Shown here: positions 11,872-22,841 of the stretch, piece after piece
Numbering within the stretch: position 1 is the first letter of the stretch
How the letters are laid out: each line of letters opens with the position of its first letter
DNA from: Cylicocyclus nassatus
Lineage: Eukaryota > Nematoda > Chromadorea > Rhabditida > Strongylidae
Length of the DNA stretch: 64,000 bases
Assembly: GCA_958299035.1 (NCBI GenBank)
Contig: CATQJL010000001.1
Location: 23,898,653-23,962,652 of the forward strand
Direction of reading: 5' to 3'
Position numbers and translations under genes: made by a program
The notes under the pieces: model-generated
The model's input: the letters and a program-made list of their open reading frames with translations, nothing else
Told to the model about the DNA's origin: nothing
The model's database searches: none

Positions 11872-14800
11872 TATATATTCTGAATAGGCTCCATGCGCTG
11901 ATTTGTATCCTATTCCTAGCTGTGGCGCCCCATTCCGAAACGAGTTAGGGTCTTTTTAGCGCGAAAGTGGCATACTACCAAACATGGAAACTATAGGTGA
12001 AAATCTGCAAGAAAGGGTGAGAAATCGAAATTACATCAATTATGATCTTTCCTCACCTAAAAAAGCTTAGCACAAGTTATTGAGACTCAAATGATGATTC
12101 CGTGATGTCACTAGTCGATGAGTACGCAAGTTTTGCATAGAAAAAAGCATGGCTCGCTTCAGATTGATGCTCCCAATTGTGAATAACATACTTGAAATCA
12201 ACGTTCAAATAAGTCACTTTCCAAAAGGGTGAACTATGTTAGGTACCTTCCCCTCTTAGATAAGTTCGTAAATTCGAGAAAATGTGAATTCCTTCCCCCC
12301 CCCCTATAATCCTACTCTATATAAAGCGCAAGCACCCCCATATGACTCAGCGCGTTTGTCGGCGTAAACAAGTGTGTATGTCGGCCACAAAGAGCGATCA
12401 AAAAGTGATCCTTGGCATTTGCGAGACAGCCATATACTGCGTAAACAAGTGATTGCTTTGAAGAGCTTTTAGAATCCAAGGCGGTACGATCAAGGCGGTA
12501 TGATGGCTGTGGGTACAATACAGTCTAGAATACATGTTGACTGATCATTCTTTCTCTACATTACTCCAGTTAGGCTTCCCCCATCGACTACGTGATCTCA
12601 AATTTGTTAGGATCGTCTGCCTGTTTACTACAGTTTTTTCCCAGTTGCTCTGGCATCAACGCGCACCATTCCATGTCTTGATTTCGCTTTCGATATAACA
12701 CGCATTTTGGTAGATGCATGCTTGGCTAAGTTTATTATTGCTATAGTCAATGTTTTGGTCTTTGCTTCACAAACCAAATTCCAAAAAGTCAGTTTTCAAA
12801 AAAAAAATTCTGCGATCGCTTCAGATGAATTTTTGAGTCTCCTTTTTTGCCTTCTATCAATTTTATATTTGGCTTTGAAACTCCCATTTGCAAAATGCTT
12901 CTCGGCTGTTACATCTACCATGTGTAAAGTAACTCTGTCGTATGTATCAAACTGCTTGATTATTAGCTCTAATCAATCAATCAATCTCTATCGTGTCCTG
13001 AAGGTATGCTTTCACAAAGATTTATTCTCTGTGATTTACAGAAACCACAACTGAACTATCATAGACGCATATTATCCCATCTCGTTCACATTATATGAGC
13101 TTGAATTCATTTATTAGCGCCGTTTTAGCAGTTTATCGAAATGTCTTTTAGACTCAAGTTCATAGCAGTAACATTGGTCAATTCTACTGTTACCGAGCGA
13201 CAGTTGGCTGCATATTAACATTATGAAAGTGTGCCGATTGAGCAGTATCAAATCCCGTTGGCCAATTACAGTTCAGTGTACAGAAATACAGCTCAACAAA
13301 GTTGTAACAATTGCAACAGTAATTGTAGATATCATTTTCTCATTAAGTTTTCGGTTTTTCGACCATCAGTTATTTCGTATGGTGTAATGAGATTTTGGGC
13401 CACTTCGGGTCAAAACTAAAGGGAGCAGGTCAGGCTAGAGAAGCTTAGGAAGAAATGGGGAAGTGGAGAGTTCTAGAAATACATCTTGAACGAAAAAAAT
13501 CGACGTTTCCAAAAAAAATTCTAGGAGAGAAAGAGAGTGATTTGAGAATTGGTCTTCCAATAGCGAAAACAATCCGAATTGTCTGCTGTAAAGGCATAGT
13601 ACAGGCCACGCCGCTAACTTTCCGACTGAACACCGGAATCAAATTTGGGAAGAGATATGCCTGGAAATTGGCATCTTAAAGCACGCGTGAAATTTTCTGC
13701 GCATTGTGAAATGTATCCTGTATGCCCCAGAAAAGTTCCCATGTGAACCAGCGTGCGTACGTGGTGCAACGCTGCCTTTCGCTCTTTTTGACACGTTTTG
13801 AAATTTCAACGGAACTACCCGAGGTTAACCTGTTCAAAAGAGCGAAAGGCAGTGAGATGACGTGGTACCTATGGGAATCTAGCTGAGACAAATAACAAAC
13901 GATACATGTCATTCACAAGTACAGGTCATTTTTAGAATCCCGAGACGGACTTGACTGCGGTCTTTGCGCCCACAAGAGATAAAACACTCATACAAAAAAG
14001 GTATCAGTCCAACTTTCAGCTCAGTCACTTCCAGTATCTAGATGTTATCATACGTAAGTAGAAAAAAATTCAAATAAAGATCAAAACCAAGAAAATACGG
14101 TCGTCTGAAGTGCGTAGGTGTTGCACTCGCGCCATTGTCACGATTTTGCAAATGCCCTATAACTCAACTTCATATCACCTTCCCTCAATCATTTGGCAGG
14201 TTTCGACGATTCCGGCGGGTTCAGGCGGGTTCGGATGGATACCGGCGCGTACGGTGCGGTCTGAACGATGCCAAACCTGGGAGATGACTTCGAAAACAGT
14301 CTGTCTTTTTTGAAAATAGAGGCTAAGAGGAGGTTTAATGTAGTCCTCAATGTGAAGAACATCACCACAGGTGAACTCACAGGAGTGCGGTTGGCTTTTG
14401 AACGTCTGAAGGGACCTGTACATTGAAGGAAACTCTGTGTGTGGAATTTTGGAGAGCACTAAAATTTGTGAAGAGATGAAGATATTTTGAACGAGAAACT
14501 TTAAAATAACGCTTTGCGATAAAGCCTACTTGGGAGGGAGGCAAGCCCAAAAGCTACGGCTAGATCGAAAAGTGTGGAGAAATATTTACGTTGTCTGGGG
14601 AAAGCTTCAGAGTAGAAAACAAGCTTGACAGAAGATTTTATTGAAAACTCACAATTACTCCCATTCATTTCCTACTCTTCAGTACAAAAGGAAAGCGATT
14701 AAGAGGTGGGGGAGGGAGAAGTTTGGCTTAAAACTTTAGGTGTGATGGAGAAGCCGCACACATGAATATGACGAGTTTTTGGTGTCTGTGGAGAGTAGGG

Positions 14801-15073
14801 GGAGGGTAGTATGGGACGAAGAAAAGAAGCCCGTAGAGAGCAGATGAGCTCCTACTAGAACATCTACCAAAAAGACTTCGCGCATCAGCAACATTGTGGG
14901 CTTTGATTAGGGTGGCACTGCATGAGGCTGTTGACTGAAAGAGTGTTTGAGTTCTTTTTAGGACGTTATGCGTAAAACTAATTTAATATTAATCAGGGTT
15001 GTCTACATAAAGCTATGCATGCCTGGAAGATTGATGCTATACTTTTGCCTATGAAAAGTTCTAACTTTTATAT
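11872..15073. other. 3.2 kb without a recognised gene
   Basis: Both strands were read. Short open frames at 12707-13054, 13231-13419, 13455-13679 and 14175-14459 lack recognisable domains, conserved partners and splice context. C-rich and purine-rich patches occur (12293-12304, 14700-14815). Nothing more can be supported. Confidence 0.5.
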
Positions 15074-15203
15074 ACAATACCGCTCTCAGAACGTGCAAAA
15101 TTTCCGTGAATGTCGCGGAAACCCCGGAATTCCGCGAAGGACCGCGAAATTTTCGGAATTTCGCGACATTTCCGGAATTTCGCGACATTCCCGGAATGTC
15201 GGA
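15074..15203. repeat. Degenerate CGCGAAATTCCGG short-period repeat
   Basis: Successive variants of GGAATTTCGCGACATTCC with a period of roughly 12-24 bases, entered through AATACCGCTCTCAGAACGTG. The same end and repeat occur in reverse at 43286-43492, and related ends bound 61926-63356. It translates in several frames into repetitive SRNSGN-like peptides that are not genes. Confidence 0.75.
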
Positions 15204-15206
15204 TGC

Positions 15207-15433
15207 TGTGGTATTCCTACACAGTTATTTATATATTACAACCCTGTAGAAGTATATACGTAAATTTTCAGCTTACTACAGGCTTCAGTTTTCGAGAAAT
15301 AACTTCAGCGTGACAGACCTGACTAAGGGTAGCTTCATTGGATATTTCTCGAGAATCAAAGCCTGTAGCAAGCTGGAACTTTACGTATGTACTTCTACAG
15401 GGTTCTAGTATGCAATTAACTATGTAGGAACAC
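15207..15433. repeat. Foldback repeat, arms about 95 bp
   Basis: TTCCTACACAGTTA...AACCCTGTAGAAGTATATAC on the left is matched in reverse complement by GTATGTACTTCTACAGGGTT...TAACTATGTAGGAA on the right, with a loop near 15305-15340. MITE-like; no coding capacity. It directly abuts the preceding short-period repeat. Confidence 0.7.
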
Positions 15434-15788
15434 CAGCGCATCACTTCGCCAAATGCTTAAAAATCCTCCCTTTTCAACTTCTAGATGAGTAAAAAACACA
15501 GAAATGGTACATATAAATGACTTATGTGGTAAGTGTATGCGTGAGCAAGTTAGAAATTTTCTAAGATTTTTTTCGACGGACTTTTTCTTGATTTTTCAGG
15601 CGGTTGAATCTTTTTGGTTTCTGGCTTCAATCTCGAGCTAAATTAAAGCTGTTGCAAAAGCAATAATGCCTTCTTGTAGAGCTTGCTTTACTCTATCGAA
15701 GTACTTTGAAGACTATTGGCAACTAGGAAGTATGTGATTTATTGTGGTTGAAATTCAAAATGGACGGAACTCTCGGGACAACCTGGTA

Positions 15789-15926
15789 GATAGAGCGAAG
15801 GACGCTGATTCCGAATATGTGTCTCCTTCTGCTTGAAAATGATTTTTTAGGAAGTTATGCTGTTGCGTTTGCGGCGCAATATCGAGCTTAATCCGCTGTT
15901 TTTAAAGGCGGCGGCCGGCGGCGATG
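15789..15926. repeat. Dispersed repeat, copy 1 (reverse partner at 37769-37905)
   Basis: AGCGAAGGACGCTGATTCCG ... CGGCGGCGATG matches 37769-37905 on the opposite strand over about 137 bases with scattered differences. The element type is unknown and no ends are recognised. Confidence 0.6.
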
Positions 15927-16679
15927 GTACTGTAGGACATCTGGTAGTATCAATAAAGGTGTTCTAGTTTTTTTGGCGTTGAAAAAATATGATAAATTAA
16001 ATAACGCACTTGCCTCCTCAGATCAATGCCTCCTATCCGAAAAAGGGTTCCTCCCAATTTTTTTTCAGTATCTTCCAAAAAAATATTTTTTTCTTTGTTG
16101 ATTTAATCGCCTGTAAGTTCAGCAAATTCAAAAAAAAAACAAGCAAGATTCCGCATTGAAAGTATTTGAGACTTGAAACTTTGCAAACACCATTTACATG
16201 CTGCTGCTCTTCAATAAGTCCGTCTAGATTGAGCAAATTGCCTCTATTTACTCTATTTCCGTGTAATATGCAGTATGCCCCAACCCCACCCCTGCTTCTT
16301 AGGATCAACACCAGATATCACATATCATTTTTGGTCACGAAATTCTGCAATTTCCAACGATAGCTTTGCTATGGAATTACAGGAATAAATTACAGTCAAT
16401 GGGAAACACAGCTATAAACTCGAATTTTTTTTAGAAAAATCAGGCGTATTTCACGACGTACGTCGGATAAACCAAGCATTTTGAGCATCAAAATTGTCTT
16501 CGTCTGTAGTTGATGGCTCATTTTCTCACAATTATTTTCATCGGTATTGAAAAAATGTGAGGGTCTGGATCTGGAAGACCTATATAAGCCCGTTGCTAAT
16601 CGCACAATACCATCAGCTTCTTTCGCAATCCTCTCATATACATATAATTTGTAGTATTTTGTTGTCTTATGAGTAAGTA

Positions 16680-16688
16680 CCTTTTAGA
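16680..16688 (+). promoter_or_regulatory. Probable spliced-leader acceptor for the secreted-protein gene
   Basis: CCTTTTAG ends at 16687, one base before the ATG. Spacing and sequence suit SL trans-splicing; an ordinary intron is unlikely because the nearest GTAAGT is only 14 bases upstream. Confidence 0.5.
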
Positions 16689-17383
16689 ATGAACACCATT
16701 CTCGTATTTGTCGCCCTTCTCGGTTTCGCACTTTGCGAGGAACCTGCTCCTCAGCCTCCTGAGGCTCTTCCCGAGGACAAAAAGGCAAGTACAGATGCTG
16801 ACCCTCCTTTTTTATTAAGAGACTAATGTATGTTTCAGCCGGAGGCTGTTCCAGTCAAAGGAATTGACAATCTCAGTGAGGAGGAAAAGGCAAGCTTTGA
16901 TCGAAGGCTGGAATTCTTTAGGCTCACTATTTCAATGGAATTCCAGGCGGAAGTCGAGAAGAAAAGAGAGCAAATCCAGGCACTGGGCAACCGCAAGGAA
17001 AAAATTGAAGCGCTCCGCAAGCTGAGAGAGGAGAATCCAAAGGTGAGTATGTCGCGAATCCAAAAATCTAAGTGATCCATATCTTTCCAGGTTTACAAGG
17101 TTCTGAAGACCATCTTTAAGAAAGTTGTTCGGAAACCAAAACGTGGAAACAGAAATGGTTTTAAAAGAAAGATGGGATCTCTCGGTTTCCGTCGAAACAG
17201 GAAACTCAGTCGTGGATGGCAAAAGGGAAAAAAAGAGAGAAAATTCTTCAAGAAAAAGTCTTTTGGTCCGAAGAACTTGCCAGAACCTATGAAGCCAGCA
17301 AAACTGGGTTAGTGGTCGAGGCGATCATATCTCGCTTCCACGACTATCTCGAATTTTCAGATGCAGTATCCGTTGAAGCTTAA
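16689..17383 (+). CDS. Secreted basic protein of unknown function, four exons, 179 aa
   Basis: Exons 16689-16784, 16839-17042, 17091-17307 and 17361-17383 join to 540 nt with no internal stop. MNTILVFVALLGFALC is a clear signal peptide. Then come a Pro/Glu stretch (EEPAPQPPEALPEDKK), a charged, probably helical region (about 40-100: LSEEEKASFDRRLEFFRL, KKREQIQALGNRKEKIEAL), and a strongly basic tail (about 107-165) rich in KR, KKK and RGN, ending AKLDAVSVEA. The frame across intron 1 works only if the donor is GC (AAG/GCAAGT), a known minor class. Introns are 54, 48 and 53 bp. I do not recognise the family; the helical part recalls secreted nematode SXP/RAL-2 (DUF148) proteins only weakly. 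The basic tail could bind nucleic acid, heparin-like glycans or membranes, which is speculation. Confidence 0.85.
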
Positions 17384-17413
17384 GTGTGCGCTACTGTACC
17401 AGATCGAGCGAGC

Positions 17414-17419
17414 AATAAA
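17414..17419 (+). terminator. Polyadenylation signal AATAAA of the secreted-protein gene
   Basis: Canonical hexamer 30 bases after the TAA stop, giving a very short 3' UTR as is common in nematodes. Confidence 0.75.
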
Positions 17420-18328
17420 CTTTTCATGAAGTGTTTTATCTTATTGATTCTTATAACTTCAAGGTTGAGTACAGCAGTGAATTCAGAGTTGCTACAGAAT
17501 CCCCTCATCAAAGACACGATGAAGTACAGTCGAGTTGGTCTTCAAATCAAAGCGGGCAATCTGCACCAGCTGGAATCAGAAAAATCTTGAAACAAAGCTT
17601 CCTTGATTTTGAGAAATTCTTACATAGTCTCCTTTGACCTCTACCCCCCTCCCCTCACTACTTCTCACTTTAATTGCTGTCGCTCATTCCAGAATAGAAA
17701 GTGTAAGGTTGAAAACCCCTCTTTTACTACTATACAGACAAAGAAGTTAGAAACGTTTACTTTTTTTACTTTCCGCATCACATATCAGACGCGTTTTGCC
17801 CCATGGTCGAAGCCTGAACCTACCGGTCTAGCACTTATCTCCTACCCTCCATATCTCCTCACTCAGTTCCCTCTTTTCCTCTCCTCTTCCCACTATAGCC
17901 ATCTCCCCCTTCACCTCCCCTGTGAATGATAACAGATGCAAGGAATAATAGTCAATGAAAATTATTTGAGGGCTATAAAAAACTCCAAAGTGAACAAAAT
18001 GAAACAGTTTCTTGCTCGCATAAAAACTTTCATGGTGAAGGTACAATAAGTGCAAAAATGAAAAATCATGTAAGAGAAGGGACGGTTCCGGCGCAGATGA
18101 AACCCGTTGAATTCCATATCGGCGAAAAGTTCATCACCTTTCATTCACGCAAGTTTTTGTATTTGACCCATAGTTCGAATCCTTTTAAGCGTATGCGCAC
18201 ACCAAGTCTGGTGTAACAAATGCTTTTGTTTGCTTGTGGTAGAACATACCTGTTACATGCTCTTCTTCGACCTCTGTTTTTCCCCAGAAACGATATCTAG
18301 CTTGACCCGGTCCAAGCTGTGCCTATAC
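17420..18328. other. 0.9 kb without a recognised gene
   Basis: C/T-rich tracts at 17640-17660 and 17840-17920; open frames on both strands have no recognisable domains. Confidence 0.45.
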
Positions 18329-18598
18329 TTGGGTCCGAATCGAATAGAAATTCGATCATTCGAATAAAACATTCGTATATATTCGTATTCTAAATTCGAT
18401 ATTCGGAGTTCTTCCATTCTCGAATAATACTCGAAACTCGAATAATTGAGAAAAAAACTCGAATAATCAAAAAACGAGGATTCCAATATTATTCGAAAAC
18501 TCGAAACATTAAAAAACGGGTTTCGAATAGATTATATTCGAATGTTTTATTCGAATGTTTATTCGAATTCGTATTCGAATGAACTCCTTATTCAGAAT
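18329..18598. repeat. ATTCG-rich low-complexity cluster 1
   Basis: Dense irregular repetition of TATTCGAAT/ATTCGAATA over about 270 bases. A second cluster with the same motif is at 19930-20190. No single period is visible by eye. Confidence 0.75.
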
Positions 18599-19259
18599 AT
18601 TCGGCTTTGTTGCAGAGCCAACTGCTGAGTATCAAGCTCGCTTCGTCCGCGTTTTTTTTCCGCAAAACTCGGTAATGCATCTTTTGCAACCGTTATGACC
18701 TTTGAACTGTGTGAAGGGTCGCATCCTTCCGACTGCTTGACTGGAGAAAAATCATATGTGGATTTTAATTGAAGCTTTTTCGATCAATGAGATTGTTCGC
18801 GCTGCTATTGGCACCAAATCAGAAAAGAAGCTATCAAATTTAAGCTCATCCGAGTTCATATATTGGAAGTGTTTTGAAATGCCTGTTTTTCTCTCTTTGC
18901 ATTGCTCATGCTTGTGGTACGCAAAGCCTACACTAGTGAGCACTCTTGCTCGCATAAGTTATATTGCACAGCTGCCTCTATTCGCTATATACCTTAGAGA
19001 TTTTTTGCGAATAGGTGTATTATGAGTAAAGGACATCGCAGTTATAGTGGAATTAGACGGTTTAGATCACCGTACGCAACTTGCCAGTTACGAGATGTCT
19101 TCAAATGTAACGCCAGCTTACCTAAAATGTTTAGCGTGTACAACTTACTAAAACGATAATTGCCCTGCATTCTGTACTTTTAGAATAAGTTCTGAACAAT
19201 TTGACTATTGCCAAACCACGTCGCCACTGAAAAGCCTGCAGTATGCCCGGGGCTATAGG

Positions 19260-19530
19260 CAGAGCTCGGCACGAGGTGGATAGATGAAAATGGAAAAAAC
19301 AAAAGTCCCCCCTTGGCTTTTGGGAATTTTTACGAAGTCCCCTTTGACCCTCAACCAAATTTCCTCTAAAAACCTGAAAACTTCCCCAAAATCCCCCAAA
19401 AAACGAAACGTCGACTAAAAAAAACGTCGTCAATTTTGCGTCTCTCTTCGCTCACAAAAACGAAGCCCCCTTTGCTTTTTATCCCAAAACGATACCCAGC
19501 TTGCTTACAAGCCACCTGTGCCGGGCCCTG
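19260..19530. mobile_element. Short hAT MITE, 271 bp, same family as 10054-11295
   Basis: Perfect 8-bp duplications GCTATAGG at 19252-19259 and 19531-19538. The ends CAGAGCTCGGCACGAGGT and ACCTGTGCCGGGCCCTG match the family at 10054. Internally deleted; no coding capacity. Confidence 0.87.
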
Positions 19531-19589
19531 GCTATAGGGGCATTCGTGCTCGCTTCGCAGAATAAACCACATGCCTTCGTCCAGGACTA

Positions 19590-19905
19590 GCTTATACCAC
19601 ACAAGGGGGTGAGTGAGGGTGCTGATTATGGATAAAAACTTACTTTATCGATTTTTGAAGAAATTCTAGCTGCGGGACTGGGAGTTGGTACAAGGGGTAA
19701 ATGAGGGTGCCGATTATGAATAACAATTTACTTTATCGATTTTGTCGATTTTTGGAAAATCTTGAGCTACGAGGTTGGGATTTGGTACAGGGGGGTAGAG
19801 GATGCTGATTAAAACCGAAATCTATTTTCTCTATTTCAGCGATTTTTGGAAAATTCTGAGCTAGGAGTTGGCATAGGGGATACGAGGTTACTGTCGGGTT
19901 CAGCC
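19590..19905. repeat. About 105-bp tandem repeat, three degenerate units
   Basis: Each unit has GAGGGTGCTGATTA, TTTATCGATTTT and a GGGAGTTGGTACA-like block. The same unit forms the bulk of the arrays at 53077-54951, so this is a diverged outlier of that family. Confidence 0.7.
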
Positions 19906-19929
19906 AGATATGTCGGCAAGTTTGAGATC

Positions 19930-20190
19930 TGGTTGCTCTAGTTATTCGATAAATAATTCGAATATGTATTCGAAATTCGACTTCCAATTCTCGAATGTAT
20001 TCGATATTCATTCATTCGATATTTTTATTTTTCCGTTTATTCGGAATTCATTGATTCGAGAATTTTTGAACCTCGAATTTACTCGATATTCGTTTATTCG
20101 AGAATTTTTATTTTCGAATCTATCTTCGTTTATTCGAAATTTTTCCTTCTCGAATTCATTTGATATTCATTCATTCGATGAAAAATTTTC
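19930..20190. repeat. ATTCG-rich low-complexity cluster 2
   Basis: Repeated TTCGAATTTA, TTCGATATTC and similar. It pairs with cluster 1, with the hAT MITE and the tandem repeat lying between them. Confidence 0.72.
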
Positions 20191-21424
20191 GAATTACCCA
20201 AGTATACCAAGCGCTATGCCGGGATTATCCAAAATGCTGCAAACGCCAGCTTCACTCACATGATGCTGAGACAATAATGGGTCAAATAGATGCAATAAAA
20301 ATAGAAGAATTACGAACCTGTTCACCATATTCATACTTTAACCACCCTTTGTGAGCAATATCCGACGGCTAAAAGTTAACGATGAGATCAGAATAATGTG
20401 GCAGACCCTGCGTCAACCCTTCCATCTTGCACTGCTTTGTTGAAGCTGACTGCGGCTGTTAGCTGGTTAATACGACTCGAAATATCTTCTAAAACATGTG
20501 CCAAATTGGCACATTACGAGATCCAAATTGGCAGATTACGAGATTATTTCAGACCTCACTAAAAAGCTGTATGTCCTGTTTGCTAATCCCCAAAAATAAT
20601 ATCCAGCTTTCCAACTGCCCCGATTTTTGGTAGAGGAGTTCCTAGAATGTTGGGCTGTTTTCAGCATCAGGATGTAAGAACAGCTCAAAATTCTGAGAGC
20701 CCCTCTTCATCGCCTCCAACATCGGCACCTTGGGGTTGCTTTGGCTTCAAGTCCAAATATTAGGTCTTTTGATTATGTGACATTATTTACTGACATGTCT
20801 TTGAACAGACCTTCGGTTGCATTGAGGGAAAGTTCTCTTTTCCCTCCGCTTCTTATACCTTTTACTGCTATTTCACTAGGTATGCACACCGTTAGTGTTA
20901 ACTGGCCTATCTAAATAGTATTCTCCTTTCTTTTAAGGCTCTCAGTCGTGCTTCTAGCACGTACATCATGTCATCTGCAGCAATTTTCCAATGATCTGAT
21001 CTTCTTTGTCGATTTTTTAACTTCACCCACGAGTTTTTTTTTGCGATTGCCTTTCATTTTGAGGTCATCGAAACTAAATCTATGCGCGGTTTTATTTATC
21101 CCTCCGCTGATTGAATCTACAACATTATTCAGTTAGTCGATCTGTTTGGTTCATTTCCGCATGGTGATACCTCTTTAAAATGGTCCTCTTATCAAGCAGA
21201 GTCCCCATGTCGAGCACTATAAGTTATTGGTTTTTTGTGAAAGAAAAACGCCATCTTTCGTTTGCTTACTTATTTCAGCAAGAGCGCTTTTTTGGTAGCT
21301 TTGCAACTCGCTGCTTAGTTTGATTGAGCGTCCCCCCTTCACTATTTATTTCAGCGTGAGTGCGCTGTTGATTAATTGCAATTCCTTGCTTATTAGCGGT
21401 GTGTGCTTATTGATGTTATATACA
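20191..21424. other. 1.2 kb without a recognised gene
   Basis: Pyrimidine-rich in places; no conserved domain or splice-compatible reading frame could be supported on either strand. Confidence 0.45.
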
Positions 21425-21426
21425 TA

Positions 21427-22839
21427 CAGGGTGTCCCAAAAGTATGTATGCACTGCTTGATCGTTAATATCTCTCTTCCCAAGAAGTGTTTTGCCTTACT
21501 TCAGGTACCGCTTTGTAGAGCTGGCTTCAGCTTAGATTTTCAGTATAGAACGAATCACCCATCTCTCTTCATTACTGTAGGATTACGGTAGAAACTTGAA
21601 ACATATTAAGTTGAACCGAAAGTTCGTTCGCACCATTTTCAAAAAATCATAACTTGTTTCCGTCGCGACGATTTTGCGCAATTTAAGTTTTATCAGAAAG
21701 CGTAAACCATATAGTTTCCAGTCGTCCCCTGTAGACCTTCTAGCATGTTCAGATTGCAGAGATAAAAATAAAAGAACGAAAACATCCGAAATTCGGAATT
21801 TTTGAGAAACAATTCCAAAAATCTAGAAACTGCGCGATAAAATCCAGAAAAGCCAGTATCCTAATTTTTCTTACATTTGATTACTATCTGAGTCAAGTTT
21901 GTGCTGATCGAGCTCTTCTTTCAAAAGTTATGATTTTTTGAAAAAAATGCCGAAAAATCAATTTCTTAGGAATTCTTAAAAAAGTGATTTTTCGGAATTT
22001 TTTTCAAAAAATCGTAACTTTTGAAAGAAGAGCTCGATCAGCACAAACTTGACTCAGATAGTAATCAAATGTAAGAAAAATTAGGATACTGGCTTTTCTG
22101 GATTTTATCGCGCAGTTTCTAGATTTTTGGAATTGTTTCTCAAAAATTCCGAATTTCGGATGTTTTCGTTCTTTCATTTTTATCTCTGCAATCTGAACAT
22201 GCTGGAAAGTAGCCAGGGAACTTTTGGAAACTACGTGCTTTACGCTTTCTGATAAAGCTTAAATTGCGCAAAATCGTCGTGATGGAAAGAAGTTATAATT
22301 TTTTGAAAATGGTGCGAACGAACTTTCGGTTCAACCTAATATGTGTCAATGTGGAGAAAGCTGCCGTTTCAAAATTTTTCAAAAAAATGTGAAAACTTGT
22401 ATAATAGGGTTTTTATGGACGCTGAGTTCAATACTCAACTATTCACAAGATTGCGAAGCTTTCTAAACGGTGTAACCGCACTTTTCAGATACACTGAAAA
22501 AATGGCCGCTAGCTCTTACCCGGCATAAGTCTTCAATGAAGCGTCATAAAAAGTTGGGAACTTTACAGTTAGAATCAACAACTAATTAGCCTAGTGCAAC
22601 AGTTTTCAGGCTGTTTTGTTTCCTTTCTGAGGCAAAATGTGGCCTTTCATGGCTCAAAACCCTCTTTGAAATTTATACCGTAATTCTACAGTAATGAAGA
22701 GAGACGGGTGAATCGTTTTTTACTGCAAATCTAAGTTGAAGCCGTCTCTACAAAACGGTTCCCAAAGCAAGGCAAAAGATTTCTTGGGAAGAGAGATCTT
22801 AACGATCAAACAGTGCATACATACTTTTAGGACATCCTG
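21427..22839. mobile_element. CAGGGTGTCCCAAAA-end mariner-like element with a nested foldback
   Basis: TA-flanked ends CAGGGTGTCCCAAAAGTATG and CATACTTTTAGGACATCCTG. Long inner matches (GATCGTTAATATCTC against its complement) extend the inverted ends. The nested element 21606-22339 sits inside. No transposase frame. Confidence 0.78.
21606..22339. mobile_element. 734-bp near-perfect foldback MITE with TA duplication (mariner-type ends)
   Basis: TA at 21604-21605 and 22340-22341. The left end TTAAGTTGAACCGAAAGTTC and the right-end complement TTAGGTTGAACCGAAAGTTC are nearly identical, and complementarity runs about 360 bp inward to a centre near 21973. TTAGGTTG-type ends with TA duplication are Tc1/mariner-like. 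Such long, clean arms suggest a young insertion or selection for self-pairing. Confidence 0.83.
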
Positions 22840-22841
22840 TA

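Noticed and set aside
15003..15313. Several overlapping repetitive open frames (SRNSGN-like peptides)
   Set aside because: Translations of a short-period DNA repeat, open on both strands; the same occurs at 43198-43649.
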